Part shown: positions 33,216 through 42,895 of the stretch, one piece after another
How the letters are laid out: every line of letters starts with the position of its first letter
Numbering within the stretch: position 1 is the stretch's first letter
NCBI GenBank assembly: GCA_005883995.1
Contig: VAXB01000026.1
Coordinates: forward strand, 1 to 43,396
Origin: Actinomycetota bacterium
GTDB taxonomy: Bacteria; Actinomycetota; Thermoleophilia; Gaiellales; Gaiellaceae
Direction of reading: 5' to 3'
Length of the DNA stretch: 43,396 nt
Program-made: the position numbers and the translations under genes
The notes under the pieces: generated by a model
Database searches by the model: none
What the model was told of the DNA's origin: nothing
Seen by the model: only the letters and a program-made list of their open reading frames with translations

Positions 33216-35053
33216 TAGAACGTGGCGGAGACGCGGCGCCCGCCGAGCTTCCCGACGAGGCGGTTGCCCTTGATCTGCAGCGTGCCCGCGGCTGCGGAGG
33301 CACCGCTGACGCGGATCGTCCCGGTGAAGTGCAAGGGCAGTCCACCGGGGACGGCGGTGACCTTTCCGGTGAGCGCGACGCCCGGTGTGTCGCTGTAACG
33401 CGTGAGCTTGAAAGCGAGGCTCTGGCCGAGTGTCAGCTTGCCGCCGTAGACGCCCGACGGGTTGAGCGGCGTGCCGGAGAACGCGAAGAGCGACTGGATC
33501 CAACTGGCCTCGGCCTCGCGCAGCCCCTTGCCGACGACGGCCGCCGTTGTCGCAGCTGCGCGCGAGACGCGCAGCTTCGGGAACGCGCCGAGGATCTTGA
33601 CGAACGGGGGGACGCGCGGGCACGTCGCCCGGACGGCGCCGCCCGACAGCCACTGCAAGACCGCGTTCTGCGCGCAGCCGGTGATGTCGGCCCCGAGCAC
33701 GCTGTGGCCCACGCCGGGAACGACGACGAGCTTCGACTGCGGGAACGCCGCCGCGACCGCCGCCGCGCTGTCGGTCGGCGTCCGCAGGTCGTATCCGCCA
33801 CTCAGCACCAGGACCGGGACGTTGGGGAGCGGACCGTTCGCGAGCGGCACGCGGCCCGAAGGCGAGGGCCACTGCTCGCAGAAGTACGCCGTCCCGAGTC
33901 GGGCCGCCCAGCTGCCGAACGGGCCGAACGAGCCCTGCGGCAGCGCGGCGATCGCCGCGTTGATCGCAGTGCGCCTCGACGACACCGGCGCGTCGGGTGA
34001 CCAGGGGAAGATCCCGTCCGCGCAGTTCGTCGCCGCGTTGAGGCCGATGCTGAGGTCTTCGGCCGTCAGCGCCGACAGGTGGCGGTCGAGGTCGAGCAGG
34101 CGCAGCAACGGTCGGGTCTGCCCGCCGAGCGCCGCGTGAACCGCAGCGGGCAACTCCACGGCGAGACCGGGGCTGAGGTCCGAATCGACGACGAGCGTGA
34201 GCAGGTCCTCCCCGTTCATATGGACGGCTCGCTTCACGCCGTTGATCGAGAACACGGTTCCGGAGACCGGCTTCGCCTCGAGCTTGTTCGCAAGGCGCGC
34301 CACGTCGCCGGCGAAATTCCGTGTCGCCGCGCGGCAGAGCGTTGCTCCGCAGAACGCATTGAGCGTCTTCGGCATCTGGCGAAGCACGTTCGTGTCGAAC
34401 GCGTCCGGATAGTCGGTCGGGACGACCGAGTCGAGCACCAGCCGGTCGACGCTCGCCGGGTGGGCAAGCGCATACGCGAGCGCAAGCTTCGTTCCGTAGG
34501 ACACGCCGTAGAGGCCGACGCGACCGAAGTCGAGCGCAGTGCGGACCGACTCGATGTCCTCGGCGTGATCGCGCGTCGCGTAGAACTGCCGCGTCGGCCC
34601 GATCGTCTGCGCGCAGGTCGCCGCGACCGCGGCGAAATCCTCGGCGCTGCCCTCGAGCTTCGACTGGAGCGGCGGGCAGTCGATCAGCCCGGACTTCCCG
34701 GTCCCGCGGTTGTCGAACGCGACGAGCGTGAAGCCGGGGAAGGTCTGCTGCATCAGCGTCGCCTGGTCCGGTGTCGTCAGACCGAACGCACCGGCCGAGC
34801 CCTGCCCGGGACCACCCGCGATCAGGAACATCACCCCGCGCACATTGCGGCCCGTCGCCGGAAGCACCTCGACGTGCAGCCCGATCGTCCCGGGCGTCGC
34901 GCCCGTCCGGTCGAGCGGGACGGCGACGGTTCCGCACTCGAGCCCGACCGTCTGCCCGCAATGCGCGAGCGGGATCGCCGCGTGTGCCGCGGCGGGACCC
35001 CAGAGGGCCGCGACGACGGCGAGGAGAACAGCTAGGCGGCGACCCACGGGCAT
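33215..35053 (-). CDS. Secreted alpha/beta hydrolase (TAP-like)
   Basis: A 612-residue exported enzyme with a signal peptide (MPVGRRLAVLLAVVAALW, cleaved near AHA-AIP). The oxyanion loop is LIAGGPGQGSA, nucleophile Ser185 lies in YGVSYGTKLA, the acid is in LSGGYDLRTPTDSA and the histidine in VPGVGHSVLG. This layout matches tripeptidyl-aminopeptidase-like hydrolases (SlpD/SlpE type). The last 130 residues (from about 480) are a beta-rich add-on of unknown role. Paired cysteines (HC/EC, FC/LC) suggest disulfides in the exported protein. It is divergent from the glycosidase-like gene, with 53 nt between starts. Confidence 0.88.
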   Translation of the reverse strand: MPVGRRLAVLLAVVAALWGPAAAHAAIPLAHCGQTVGLECGTVAVPLDRTGATPGTIGLHVEVLPATGRNVRGVMFLIAGGPGQGSAGAFGLTTPDQATLMQQTFPGFTLVAFDNRGTGKSGLIDCPPLQSKLEGSAEDFAAVAATCAQTIGPTRQFYATRDHAEDIESVRTALDFGRVGLYGVSYGTKLALAYALAHPASVDRLVLDSVVPTDYPDAFDTNVLRQMPKTLNAFCGATLCRAATRNFAGDVARLANKLEAKPVSGTVFSINGVKRAVHMNGEDLLTLVVDSDLSPGLAVELPAAVHAALGGQTRPLLRLLDLDRHLSALTAEDLSIGLNAATNCADGIFPWSPDAPVSSRRTAINAAIAALPQGSFGPFGSWAARLGTAYFCEQWPSPSGRVPLANGPLPNVPVLVLSGGYDLRTPTDSAAAVAAAFPQSKLVVVPGVGHSVLGADITGCAQNAVLQWLSGGAVRATCPRVPPFVKILGAFPKLRVSRAAATTAAVVGKGLREAEASWIQSLFAFSGTPLNPSGVYGGKLTLGQSLAFKLTRYSDTPGVALTGKVTAVPGGLPLHFTGTIRVSGASAAAGTLQIKGNRLVGKLGGRRVSATF

Positions 35054-35106
35054 GCGCAGGGTAGCAGTGAAGTTCCCCCTGGTAATTCCCCCGTTCTTGG
35101 TATTTG

Positions 35107-36324
35107 ATGAGCCGGCTCGTGCGCGCGCTCCGCCTCCCCCTCGCCGCGCTCGCCGCCGCCGTGATCGCCTGCGCCTCGGCGCCGTCTGCCGAGCCGACCC
35201 ACCTGAAGCTGATCGTCGGCGTGACCGACGACACGGCGAAATGGCTCGTGCGGCCGGACGGGATCGTCGCGTTCCACCGGGACCTGCGGCTGATGGCGGT
35301 GCGCGTAACCCTGCCGTGGCGGCCGGGCGATCGCGCGCCGCACGGGCTGCAGTCGATTTACCTGAAGCGGATCGCGCGAATGATCCGGCTGAACGAGCGG
35401 ATCGTTCTGTCGGTCTACAACACCGCGCCGTACGCACCCGTGAGCGACCTGGAGCAGGCGCAGTACTGCGGCTTCCTGCGGACGGTGACGAAACGGATGC
35501 CGTTGATCCAGGACGTCCAGATCTGGAACGAGGCGAACTCACCGGCGTACTGGCCGGCGCACGCGGGACCGGCGATGTACGAGCGGTTGCTCGCGCGCTG
35601 CTGGGACATCCTCCACCGGTATCCAGGGCGGATGAACGTGATCAGCTCGACCGCTCCGCACCACGATCCCGCCACGTTCATCGCCGCTGTCGGCGACACG
35701 TATCGGTCGACCGGCCGCGAGTTGCCGCTGTTCGACACGTTCGGCCACAACCCCTATCCCGAGAACGCAGCGGAGGCGCCGTCGGCGCGCCACGACGACT
35801 CGGACACGATCGCCGAGGGCGACTACGACAAGTTGATGGCCGTCCTTCACAAGGCATTCGACGGCACCGGCCAGCCGGTGCCGGGAACGAAGTGGGTCGG
35901 CCTCTGGTACGTCGAGACCGGGTTTCAGACCGTCCCGGCTGCGAACAAGCGGCGGTTCTACCGCGGCCATGAGAACGATCCGTATGCCCTCCCGGCGGTT
36001 GCGCCCGCATCGACCGACGGCACGGCGGTCGTCGACCAGTCGACGCAGCTGCGAAACGCGGTCCTGCTCGCGTACTGCCAACCGGCGGTGACGGGCTTCC
36101 TCAACTTCGAGCTCGTGGACGAGGACCGGCTCGGCGGCTGGCAGTCGGGGCTCCTGTGGCGCGACCGCACGCGCAAACCCTCGTACGGAACGTTCAGGGA
36201 CCTGGTCGCGCAGGTCCGCGCGCGCACCGTCGACTGCTCGAAGGTCCCCGGCGCGCCGCAGGCGGCTCCTCCGCCGTTGCCGCCGCCGACGACCACGACG
36301 GCGCCCTCACCCCCTACGCCGTAG
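35107..36324 (+). CDS. Secreted glycoside-hydrolase-like (TIM-barrel) protein
   Basis: A 405-residue exported protein. The N terminus ends in a lipobox-like VIAC (Cys22), so it may be lipid-anchored. The barrel shows an acid/base Glu142 in VQIWNEANSPAYW and a likely nucleophile Glu270 in GLWYVETGFQ, as in clan GH-A enzymes. The family number and sugar are not clear. A proline- and threonine-rich tail (PPPTTTTAPSPPTP) ends the protein. I use the ATG at 35107, one codon after an in-frame TTG. Confidence 0.8.
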   Translation: MSRLVRALRLPLAALAAAVIACASAPSAEPTHLKLIVGVTDDTAKWLVRPDGIVAFHRDLRLMAVRVTLPWRPGDRAPHGLQSIYLKRIARMIRLNERIVLSVYNTAPYAPVSDLEQAQYCGFLRTVTKRMPLIQDVQIWNEANSPAYWPAHAGPAMYERLLARCWDILHRYPGRMNVISSTAPHHDPATFIAAVGDTYRSTGRELPLFDTFGHNPYPENAAEAPSARHDDSDTIAEGDYDKLMAVLHKAFDGTGQPVPGTKWVGLWYVETGFQTVPAANKRRFYRGHENDPYALPAVAPASTDGTAVVDQSTQLRNAVLLAYCQPAVTGFLNFELVDEDRLGGWQSGLLWRDRTRKPSYGTFRDLVAQVRARTVDCSKVPGAPQAAPPPLPPPTTTTAPSPPTP

Positions 36325-36372
36325 CTAAGCTCCCTTTCGCCCGGTATCCGCTACGGAACTGGAGCACGAAAG

Positions 36373-37029
36373 GTGTTCGAGAGCGTCAACGTCATCGGCA
36401 GGGGCCGCGTCGGTGCGGCAATTGCCGCCCGCCTGGCCGAGCGGGGCGTCGCGGTGGTGCCGGACGCGGATCTTTTCCTGCTCTGCGTTCCGGATACCGC
36501 GATTGCGGACGTTGCGAGCCGGATCGAGCCGGGACGGTGGGTCGCGCACGTCTCGGGTGCGACGCCGCTCGCCGCGCTCGACCCGCACGCACGTCGGTTC
36601 TCCGTCCATCCCCTTCAGACCTTCACGCTCGGCCGCGGCCCCGAGCAACTCGACGGCGCCTACGCAGCTGTCACCGCCGAGGGCGACGAGGCGCGGGAAC
36701 GGGGGATCTGGCTCGCGCGGACACTCGGACTCGAGCCGTTCGTCCTGCGCGACGAGACGCGCCCGCTCTACCACGCGGGTGCCGCCGTCGCGTCGAACTA
36801 CCTCGTGACGCTGCACCGCGTCGCGTCGGATCTGTTCCGCGCCGCCGGTGCGCCACCGGAAGCGCTCGTCCCGCTCATGCGGCGGACGATCGACAACGAC
36901 TTCGAGCTGACGGGGCCGATCGAGCGCGGGGACTGGGAGACGGTCGACGCGCATCGTCGTGCGATCCGCGCGACGGCGCCGGAGCTCGAGCCGCTCTATG
37001 ACGTGCTGGCGGAGGCGACGGCGAGGTGA
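36373..37029 (+). CDS. Rossmann-fold DUF2520 protein of the pantothenate operon
   Basis: A 218-residue protein. Its dinucleotide-binding domain ([19 protein letters not shown], GxGxxG at 9-14) is followed by [15 protein letters not shown] and [12 protein letters not shown]. The DUF2520 helical domain then starts near [18 protein letters not shown]. The architecture resembles ketopantoate/6-phosphogluconate-type dehydrogenases. Its GTG-start neighbour panC overlaps its stop (GTGA), so the gene is tightly coupled to pantothenate synthesis. It could supply the ketopantoate reductase step, since no panE is in this operon; this is inference. Confidence 0.85.
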   Translation: MFESVNVIGRGRVGAAIAARLAERGVAVVPDADLFLLCVPDTAIADVASRIEPGRWVAHVSGATPLAALDPHARRFSVHPLQTFTLGRGPEQLDGAYAAVTAEGDEARERGIWLARTLGLEPFVLRDETRPLYHAGAAVASNYLVTLHRVASDLFRAAGAPPEALVPLMRRTIDNDFELTGPIERGDWETVDAHRRAIRATAPELEPLYDVLAEATAR

Positions 37030-37738
37030 ACGTCGGCCGCACGATCGCGGAGCTCCGCGAGGAACGCGCGCGCGTCGCCGGCGGAGAGACGGTTGCGCTC
37101 GTGCCGACGATGGGCGCGTTCCACGAAGGGCATCTCGCGTTGTTCCGCGCGGCGCGCGCCGAATGCGACGCCGTCTTCGTATCCCTGTTCGTGAACCCGG
37201 CCCAGTTCGGCGCCGGGGAGGATCTCGAGCGTTACCCGCGCGACGAACGGCGCGACGCCGCGCTCGCGGAGGCCGCAGGCGTCGACGTCCTCTTCGTGCC
37301 GTCCGCGGACGAGTTGTATCCGCCGGGTTTCGCGACGTGGGTCGACGTCGCCGACACCGGCGCCGAGGGGGAGGCGCGGCCGGGGCACTTCCGCGGCGTC
37401 GCGACGGTCTGCCTGAAGCTGGTCAACCTGGTGCGGCCCGACGTTGCTTACTTCGGCCCGTCCCGACCGTCCGCGACCACGACGGCCTCGCGCTGTCGTC
37501 GCGGAACGCGTATCTCTCCACGGCCGACCGGACGCGCGCGCTGGCACTACCGCGCGCGCTCGAGAGCGCGCGCGGAGCCGCGGATCCGGTCGCAGCCGTG
37601 CGCGCCCAGTTGAACGGGCTCGCTCCGGAGTACGTCGAAATCGTCGACCTCGGGAGCGCGAAAGTGCTCGCGGCGGCTACACAGATCGGCACGACGCGCC
37701 TGATCGACAACATCGTCCTCGAAGGAGAAGTCCGATGA
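37026..37738 (+). pseudogene. panC: Pantothenate synthetase, broken by an internal deletion and frameshift
   Basis: PanC joins pantoate and beta-alanine with ATP. The N-terminal frame is normal ([30 protein letters not shown]) through [11 protein letters not shown] at 37457. The frame then changes and the protein resumes at [20 protein letters not shown], ending at 37738 with a normal C terminus. About 25 residues (the 'QKDxQQ...VRDL' segment, which lines the active site) are missing, an estimated loss of 73 nt at 37457-37460. The GTG start overlaps the DUF2520 stop, and the stop overlaps panB (ATGA). As written, no functional enzyme is made. Confidence 0.93.
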
Positions 37739-38595
37739 AACTGACGCTGACCCAGTTGGCCGACATGAAACGCCGCGGCGAGAAGATCGTGATGGTCACC
37801 GCGTACGACGCGCCGGGGGCGCGGTTTGCCGACGCCGCAGGGATCGACATCCTGCTCGTCGGCGACACGGCGGCGATGGTCGTCCTCGGCCACGAGTCGA
37901 CGGTTCCGGTCTCGATGGAAGAGATGTTGTTCATGACGCGGACGGTCGTACGGTCGGCCGAGCGGCCGCTCGTCGTCGGCGACATGCCGTTCGGCACGTA
38001 CCAGGTCTCGGACGACGACGCAGTTCGGAACGCGATCCGCTTCGTGAAAGAGGCGGGCGCCGACGTCGTGAAGCTCGAAGGTGCGGGGCCGTCGCTCTCG
38101 CGTGTCCGGGCGATCGTCGGCGCGGGGATCCCGGTCATGGGACACATCGGCCTCACACCGCAGTCGGCGACGATGCTCGGCGGGTACAAGGCGCAGGGCC
38201 GGACGGCGGCGAAGGCGCGCCAGCTGTTGCGCGACGCGCAGGCGCTGGAGGCCGCCGGGTGCTTCGCGGTGGTTCTCGAGGCAGTCCCGGCAGCGGTCGC
38301 CGCGCATATCACCGAGACCTTGACGATCCCGACGATCGGTATCGGCGCGGGCGCCGGCTGCGACGGCCAGGTGCTCGTGTACCACGACCTGCTCGGGCTC
38401 GAGGAGGGCACGTCGCCGCGCTTCGTGAAGCGGTACGCGAGTCTCGCCGGCGAGATCCGCGACGCGCTGCGCGCGTATGCCGACGATGTCCGGAGCGGCG
38501 CATTCCCGCAACCTGAGCACACGTATTCGATCCCGGACGACGAGCTCGCGCTGTTCGAAGCACAGCTACAGGAGCGCGGTGCCGAGCACGAGTAA
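37735..38595 (+). CDS. panB: 3-methyl-2-oxobutanoate hydroxymethyltransferase
   Basis: A 286-residue TIM-barrel enzyme making ketopantoate, the first pantothenate-specific step. Conserved boxes are MVTAYDAPGARFADAAGID, VVGDMPFGTYQVS, GAGIPVMGHIGLTPQS and TIGIGAGAGCDGQVLVYHDLLG. The ATG at 37735 overlaps the panC stop and is preceded by GAAGGAGAAG. Its last 30 nt overlap the convergent Yip1-like gene. Confidence 0.96.
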   Translation: MKLTLTQLADMKRRGEKIVMVTAYDAPGARFADAAGIDILLVGDTAAMVVLGHESTVPVSMEEMLFMTRTVVRSAERPLVVGDMPFGTYQVSDDDAVRNAIRFVKEAGADVVKLEGAGPSLSRVRAIVGAGIPVMGHIGLTPQSATMLGGYKAQGRTAAKARQLLRDAQALEAAGCFAVVLEAVPAAVAAHITETLTIPTIGIGAGAGCDGQVLVYHDLLGLEEGTSPRFVKRYASLAGEIRDALRAYADDVRSGAFPQPEHTYSIPDDELALFEAQLQERGAEHE

Positions 38596-39204
38596 CGCCG
38601 CGGCCGCCGTCGCAACCGCTACCGCCGCGGTCGAGCGCGCCCAGGTCCAACCGTGCACCGTCCGGACGCCGATCAGCACGAGCACGATCGCCCAGACGAC
38701 GAACGCGTAGAAAAGGTTCGCGAAGACATGGTGGCCGCCGTCGCGGCCGCCGTACTCGAACAGCGCGCGACCCTCGACGGCGATCCGGATCGGCCAGAAC
38801 GTGATCAACGCAAGTGCGAGCGGCGCGACCGCGAATGCGAGCATATGCCGCGCGCGACGGAACGTTCCCTGCGACCCGAACGCGCGCGTGCAAACGTGCA
38901 GGACGCCCCCGAGCAGGAAGTAAGCGACGAGCCCGTAGATCCCGCCGGCGAAGAAGATGATGATCGCGACGACGACGGCGTCACGGGCGGGGTCGTCCAT
39001 CAGGTCGTTCATCGCCGGAGACGCGAGCACCGCGGCCATTCCCGCCAGCCAGACGAGCGCCAGCACCGGCTCCTGCCGCGCGTTCACATCGGCCTCCGAG
39101 TCGTCGCGGAGGGCCGCGAAGACACCGCGCGGACTCTGAAGCACGACGAGCGCACGGAGCAGCCACGCCTTCTCCCGTGAATGCGATTGCGCGTCCGACG
39201 CCAC
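38566..39204 (-). CDS. Yip1-like integral membrane protein
   Basis: A 212-residue protein with about five membrane helices. A short cytosolic start (LLRALVVLQSPRGVFAALRDD) is typical of bacterial Yip1-domain proteins. Helices follow around VLALVWLAGMAAVLA, VVVAIIIFFAGGIYGLV, LAFAVAPLALALITFW and the last 40 residues. The function is unknown. The GTG start is at 39204; its 3' end overlaps panB tail to tail. Confidence 0.8.
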   Translation of the reverse strand: MASDAQSHSREKAWLLRALVVLQSPRGVFAALRDDSEADVNARQEPVLALVWLAGMAAVLASPAMNDLMDDPARDAVVVAIIIFFAGGIYGLVAYFLLGGVLHVCTRAFGSQGTFRRARHMLAFAVAPLALALITFWPIRIAVEGRALFEYGGRDGGHHVFANLFYAFVVWAIVLVLIGVRTVHGWTWARSTAAVAVATAAAALLVLGTALL

Positions 39205-39225
39205 GAGCGCAGCGTAGTGCGCGAG

Positions 39226-39930
39226 CTACAGCTGGGGAATCTCGACCGGTTTGTCGATGTCGCGTGTCGCGAGCGAGATGTGCATGTGCGCGGTCTGCCC
39301 CTGCGCCTTGATGTCGAGGTCTGCGAACATGACCTCGACCAGGTGCGAGTCGCGCGGGACGAACAGCACCGCGCGAATGTCGCCGAAGTGCACGCCCGAG
39401 CTCCCGAGCAGGCTGCTCGCGAAACCTGCGTTTGCGAGCAGCGCCTGCGTATCGAGCTTGCCGACGATGCGGTCGGCCGGTCGGCCGTCGTACTGGCTGC
39501 TGTCCACCGAGACGGACGTCACGTAGCGGGCGAGGTCGAGCATTCCGACCGGTGAGCCGTACCGCCTCTCCGCCGTCGGCACCGCGAGCTCCTGCGTGCG
39601 GCCGTTCGCGCGAATCGCCGCCGTCGCGCCGTGCTTCACGATCGTCACCGTCATGTTCTCGAGCTCAGGCACGCCGGAGCCGTTGACGGTGAAGGCGAAG
39701 TCGCCGCGATGCGGCCCCTTGAGGTACGCGCCGCCCTGCATCGCGATCGAGACCTGGTGGCCCTCCGCCTCGACGTCGAAGCGCATCACGAACCGCTCCG
39801 AGCTCACGCCCGCCTGCGCATGCTGTGCCTGCTGGAGGAGCGCCTCCGCCTTCCGGCCGTCCGGTCCGACGCAGCCGGCGAGGCCGGCGGAGACGCCGAG
39901 CGCGGCGAGCAGGAGGGCGAAGCGGCGCAT
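39226..39930 (-). CDS. LppX/LprG-like lipoprotein
   Basis: A 234-residue exported lipoprotein with lipobox LAGC (Cys about 20). The mature part resembles the LppX/LprAFG fold that binds lipids in mycobacteria: SSERFVMRFDVEAEGHQVSI, VPELENMTVTIVKHG and a long beta-rich region with SPVGMLDLARYVTSVS. The ligand is unknown. It starts 54 nt after the uvrA stop, so it may be co-transcribed with uvrA. Confidence 0.75.
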   Translation of the reverse strand: MRRFALLLAALGVSAGLAGCVGPDGRKAEALLQQAQHAQAGVSSERFVMRFDVEAEGHQVSIAMQGGAYLKGPHRGDFAFTVNGSGVPELENMTVTIVKHGATAAIRANGRTQELAVPTAERRYGSPVGMLDLARYVTSVSVDSSQYDGRPADRIVGKLDTQALLANAGFASSLLGSSGVHFGDIRAVLFVPRDSHLVEVMFADLDIKAQGQTAHMHISLATRDIDKPVEIPQL

Positions 39931-39984
39931 CGGCTCAGTTGTCGGTCGCGGACGGCCGGCGCGACTCCCCCGGTGGAGTGAGCG

Positions 39985-42822
39985 TTACGCGGCGGCGACC
40001 GCTGCCTCGGGCAGCACGTGGCGCAGGAACTGGCCCGTGTACGACTCTTCGACGTCGGCCACGTCCTCGGGCGTCCCGACCGCGACGATGTCGCCGCCTT
40101 CCTCGCCGCCCTCGGGGCCGAGGTCGATGATCCAGTCGGCCTGCTTGATCACATCGAGGTTGTGCTCGATCACGAGCACCGTGTTGCCTGCGTCGACGAG
40201 CCGCTGCAGCACTTCGAGCAGCTTCTCGATGTCGGCGAAGTGGAGCCCCGTCGTCGGCTCGTCGAGGATGTAGAGCGTCCGGCCGGTCGCGACCTTGGAC
40301 AGCTCCGATGAAAGCTTGACGCGCTGCGCCTCGCCGCCGGAGAGCGTCGTGGCGGGCTGGCCGAGCTTGATGTAGTCGAGGCCGACGTCGTGCAGTGTCT
40401 GCAGGCGGCGCCGGAGCTTCGGGATCTTCGCGAAGAACCGCAGTGCCTCTTCCACCGACATCTCGAGCACGTCGGCGATCGATTTCCCCTTGAACCGGAC
40501 CTCGAGGGTCTCGCGGTTGTACCGCGCGCCCTTGCACGTCTCGCACGGGACGTAGACGTCGGGCAGGAAGTGCATCTCGATCTTGATCTGGCCGTCGCCC
40601 TTACACGTCTCGCAGCGGCCGCCGCGGACGTTGAACGAGAACCTCCCCGGCTTGTAGCCGCGGACCTTCGCCTCCGGCGTCAGCGAGTACAGCTCGCGGA
40701 TGTGGTCGAAGAGCTTCGTGTACGTCGCCGGGTTCGAGCGCGGCGTCCGGCCGATCGGCGACTGGTCGATGTCGATCACCTTGTCGTAGCACTCGATGCC
40801 TTCGCAGGCGGCGTGGTCGCCGGGCTTCGTTCGCATCCGGTGGAGCTTGTTCGCGAGTGCCTTGAAGACGATCTCGTTCACGAGCGTGGACTTTCCAGAC
40901 CCCGACACGCCCGTCACGCACACGAACTTCCCGATCGGGAACTCGACGTCGATGTCCTTCAGGTTGTGCATCGTCGCGCCGCGCACCCAGAACGAACCAT
41001 GGTCGTCGGTGCGCCGCTCCGGGATCGCGATCTGGCGCGTGCGCGACAGGAACTGTCCCGTGACGGAGTGCTTGTTGCGCTCGACCTTCCCGGCCGGCCC
41101 TTCGGCGACGACGTGACCGCCGTGCTCGCCGGCACCCGGCCCCATGTCCACCAGCCAGTTCGCTTCGCGCATCATCTGCTCGTCGTGCTCGACGACGAGG
41201 ACCGTGTTCCCGAGGTCGCGCAGCCGCATCAACGTCCCGATCAGCTTGTCGTTGTCGCGCTGGTGCAGTCCGATCGACGGCTCGTCGAGGATGTAGAGGA
41301 CGCCGACGAGCTGCGATCCGATCTGCGTTGCGAGCCGCAGCCGCTGCGCCTCGCCGCCGGAAAGCGTCGCCGACGCGCGGTCGAGCTGCAGGTAGCCCAC
41401 GCCGACGTTGTCGAGGAACGTCAAGCGCTCGCGGATCTCCTTGACGATCCGCACGCCGATCAGCTGCTCGGTCTCGGTCAGCTGCAGCTCGTCGAGGAAC
41501 TGGAGCGCGCGCGTGACCGACATCTGCGTGAACTGGTGGATGTTCTTGCCGCCGACGGTGACCGCGAGCACCTCCGGCTTCAGACGCGCGCCTCCGCAGA
41601 CCGGGCACGGGCGGAAGGACATGTACTCCTCGATCCGCTCGCGCTGCGTCGACGAGTCCGTCTCGCGGTAACGCCGCTCGAGCGATGGGACGATCCCTTC
41701 GAACGCGAGCATGTACGAGCGGCGGCGTCCCATCCGGTTGCGATAGCTGATGTAGAGGCGCTCGCCGTCGGTGCCGTAGAGGAAGAGGTCCTGTTCCTTC
41801 TCTGTCAGCTCCTCCCACGGCTCGTCGAGCGGAATCTCGTAGCGGTCGGCGATCGCCTGGATCACCGAGTCGTAGAAGCCGGAGTTGCCGACGGCCCAAG
41901 GGACGAGTGCGCCCTCGCCGATCGAGAGCGTCGGGTCGGGCACGAGCAGGTCGGGGTCGATCTCCTGCTGCGCGCCGAGGCCGGTGCAGCGGGGACAGGC
42001 GCCATGCGGCGAGTTGAAGGAGAAGATCCGCGGCTGGAGCTCGGGCAGCGAGACGCCGTGGTCCGGGCACGCGAACTTCTCGCTGAAGAGCATCGAGTCG
42101 CCTTCGACGACGTCGATCGCGACGAGGCCGTCCGCGAGCTGCGCCGCGGTCTCCACCGACTGCGCGAGCCGCGTGCGCAGATCCGGCTTCATCGTCAGGC
42201 GGTCCACGACCACTTCGATCGTGTGCTTGAACTTCTTGTCGAGGGTGATCTCCTCCTCGAGGAGGCGGAGCTCGCCGTCGACCTTCACGCGGGTGAAGCC
42301 CTCGTTTCGGAGCTCCTCGAAGACGTCCTTGTACTCCCCCTTCCGGTCGCGGACGACCGGGGCGTTGACGGTGAACCGCGTCCCGTCCGGGAGCTGCAGG
42401 ATCTGGTCGACGATCGACTCCTGACTCTGGCCGGAGATCGGCTTGCCGCAGACCGGGCAGTGAGGACGGCCTACGCGTGCGTAGAGGAGGCGGAGATAGT
42501 CGTAGATCTCGGTGACGGTTCCGACGGTCGAACGCGGGTTCCGGGACGTCGTCTTCTGGTCGATCGAGATCGCCGGGCTCAGGCCGTCGATCGAGTCCAC
42601 GTCGGGCTTCTCCATCATCTGGAGGAACTGGCGCGCGTACGCGGAGAGGCTCTCGACGTAGCGGCGCTGCCCCTCGGCATAGATCGTGTCGAACGCCAGG
42701 CTCGACTTGCCCGAGCCGGAGAGGCCGGTGATGCAGATCAGCTTGTTCCGGGGCAGCCGGACGGTGATGTCCTTGAGGTTGTGCTCCCGCGCACCATGAA
42801 TCACCAGCTCTTCGGCTGCCAT
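39985..42822 (-). CDS. uvrA: Excinuclease ABC subunit A
   Basis: A 945-residue damage-recognition ATPase of nucleotide excision repair. It has two ABC modules (GLSGSGKSS and [21 protein letters not shown] and [12 protein letters not shown]), zinc-binding cysteine pairs (CPVCG, CPRC and CETCKGDG with CETCKGAR), and [19 protein letters not shown]. Length and all motifs are normal, with no sign of deletion. The ATG at 42822 lies only a few bases after the predicted transcription start. Confidence 0.98.
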   Translation of the reverse strand: MAAEELVIHGAREHNLKDITVRLPRNKLICITGLSGSGKSSLAFDTIYAEGQRRYVESLSAYARQFLQMMEKPDVDSIDGLSPAISIDQKTTSRNPRSTVGTVTEIYDYLRLLYARVGRPHCPVCGKPISGQSQESIVDQILQLPDGTRFTVNAPVVRDRKGEYKDVFEELRNEGFTRVKVDGELRLLEEEITLDKKFKHTIEVVVDRLTMKPDLRTRLAQSVETAAQLADGLVAIDVVEGDSMLFSEKFACPDHGVSLPELQPRIFSFNSPHGACPRCTGLGAQQEIDPDLLVPDPTLSIGEGALVPWAVGNSGFYDSVIQAIADRYEIPLDEPWEELTEKEQDLFLYGTDGERLYISYRNRMGRRRSYMLAFEGIVPSLERRYRETDSSTQRERIEEYMSFRPCPVCGGARLKPEVLAVTVGGKNIHQFTQMSVTRALQFLDELQLTETEQLIGVRIVKEIRERLTFLDNVGVGYLQLDRASATLSGGEAQRLRLATQIGSQLVGVLYILDEPSIGLHQRDNDKLIGTLMRLRDLGNTVLVVEHDEQMMREANWLVDMGPGAGEHGGHVVAEGPAGKVERNKHSVTGQFLSRTRQIAIPERRTDDHGSFWVRGATMHNLKDIDVEFPIGKFVCVTGVSGSGKSTLVNEIVFKALANKLHRMRTKPGDHAACEGIECYDKVIDIDQSPIGRTPRSNPATYTKLFDHIRELYSLTPEAKVRGYKPGRFSFNVRGGRCETCKGDGQIKIEMHFLPDVYVPCETCKGARYNRETLEVRFKGKSIADVLEMSVEEALRFFAKIPKLRRRLQTLHDVGLDYIKLGQPATTLSGGEAQRVKLSSELSKVATGRTLYILDEPTTGLHFADIEKLLEVLQRLVDAGNTVLVIEHNLDVIKQADWIIDLGPEGGEEGGDIVAVGTPEDVADVEESYTGQFLRHVLPEAAVAAA

Positions 42823-42831
42823 AACCGATGC

Positions 42832-42860
42832 AGTGTATCGGGGCTAGATCGGACGAACAA
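42832..42860 (-). promoter_or_regulatory. uvrA promoter
   Basis: On the minus strand a -35 TTGTTC (42855-42860) and a -10 TACACT (42832-42837) are separated by exactly 17 bp. Transcription would start within about 10 nt of the uvrA ATG, and no Shine-Dalgarno sequence is visible. The transcript is therefore probably leaderless or nearly so. Confidence 0.75.
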
Positions 42861-42867
42861 GTGTTCG
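42854..42867. promoter_or_regulatory. LexA SOS box overlapping the uvrA -35 element
   Basis: CGAACAAGTGTTCG is a perfect match to the actinobacterial LexA operator pattern CGAAC-N4-GTTCG. It covers the -35 hexamer, so bound LexA should block uvrA transcription until DNA damage. Confidence 0.85.
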
Positions 42868-42895
42868 TTTTTGAGCCGCCGAAGCGTGGAGAAAG

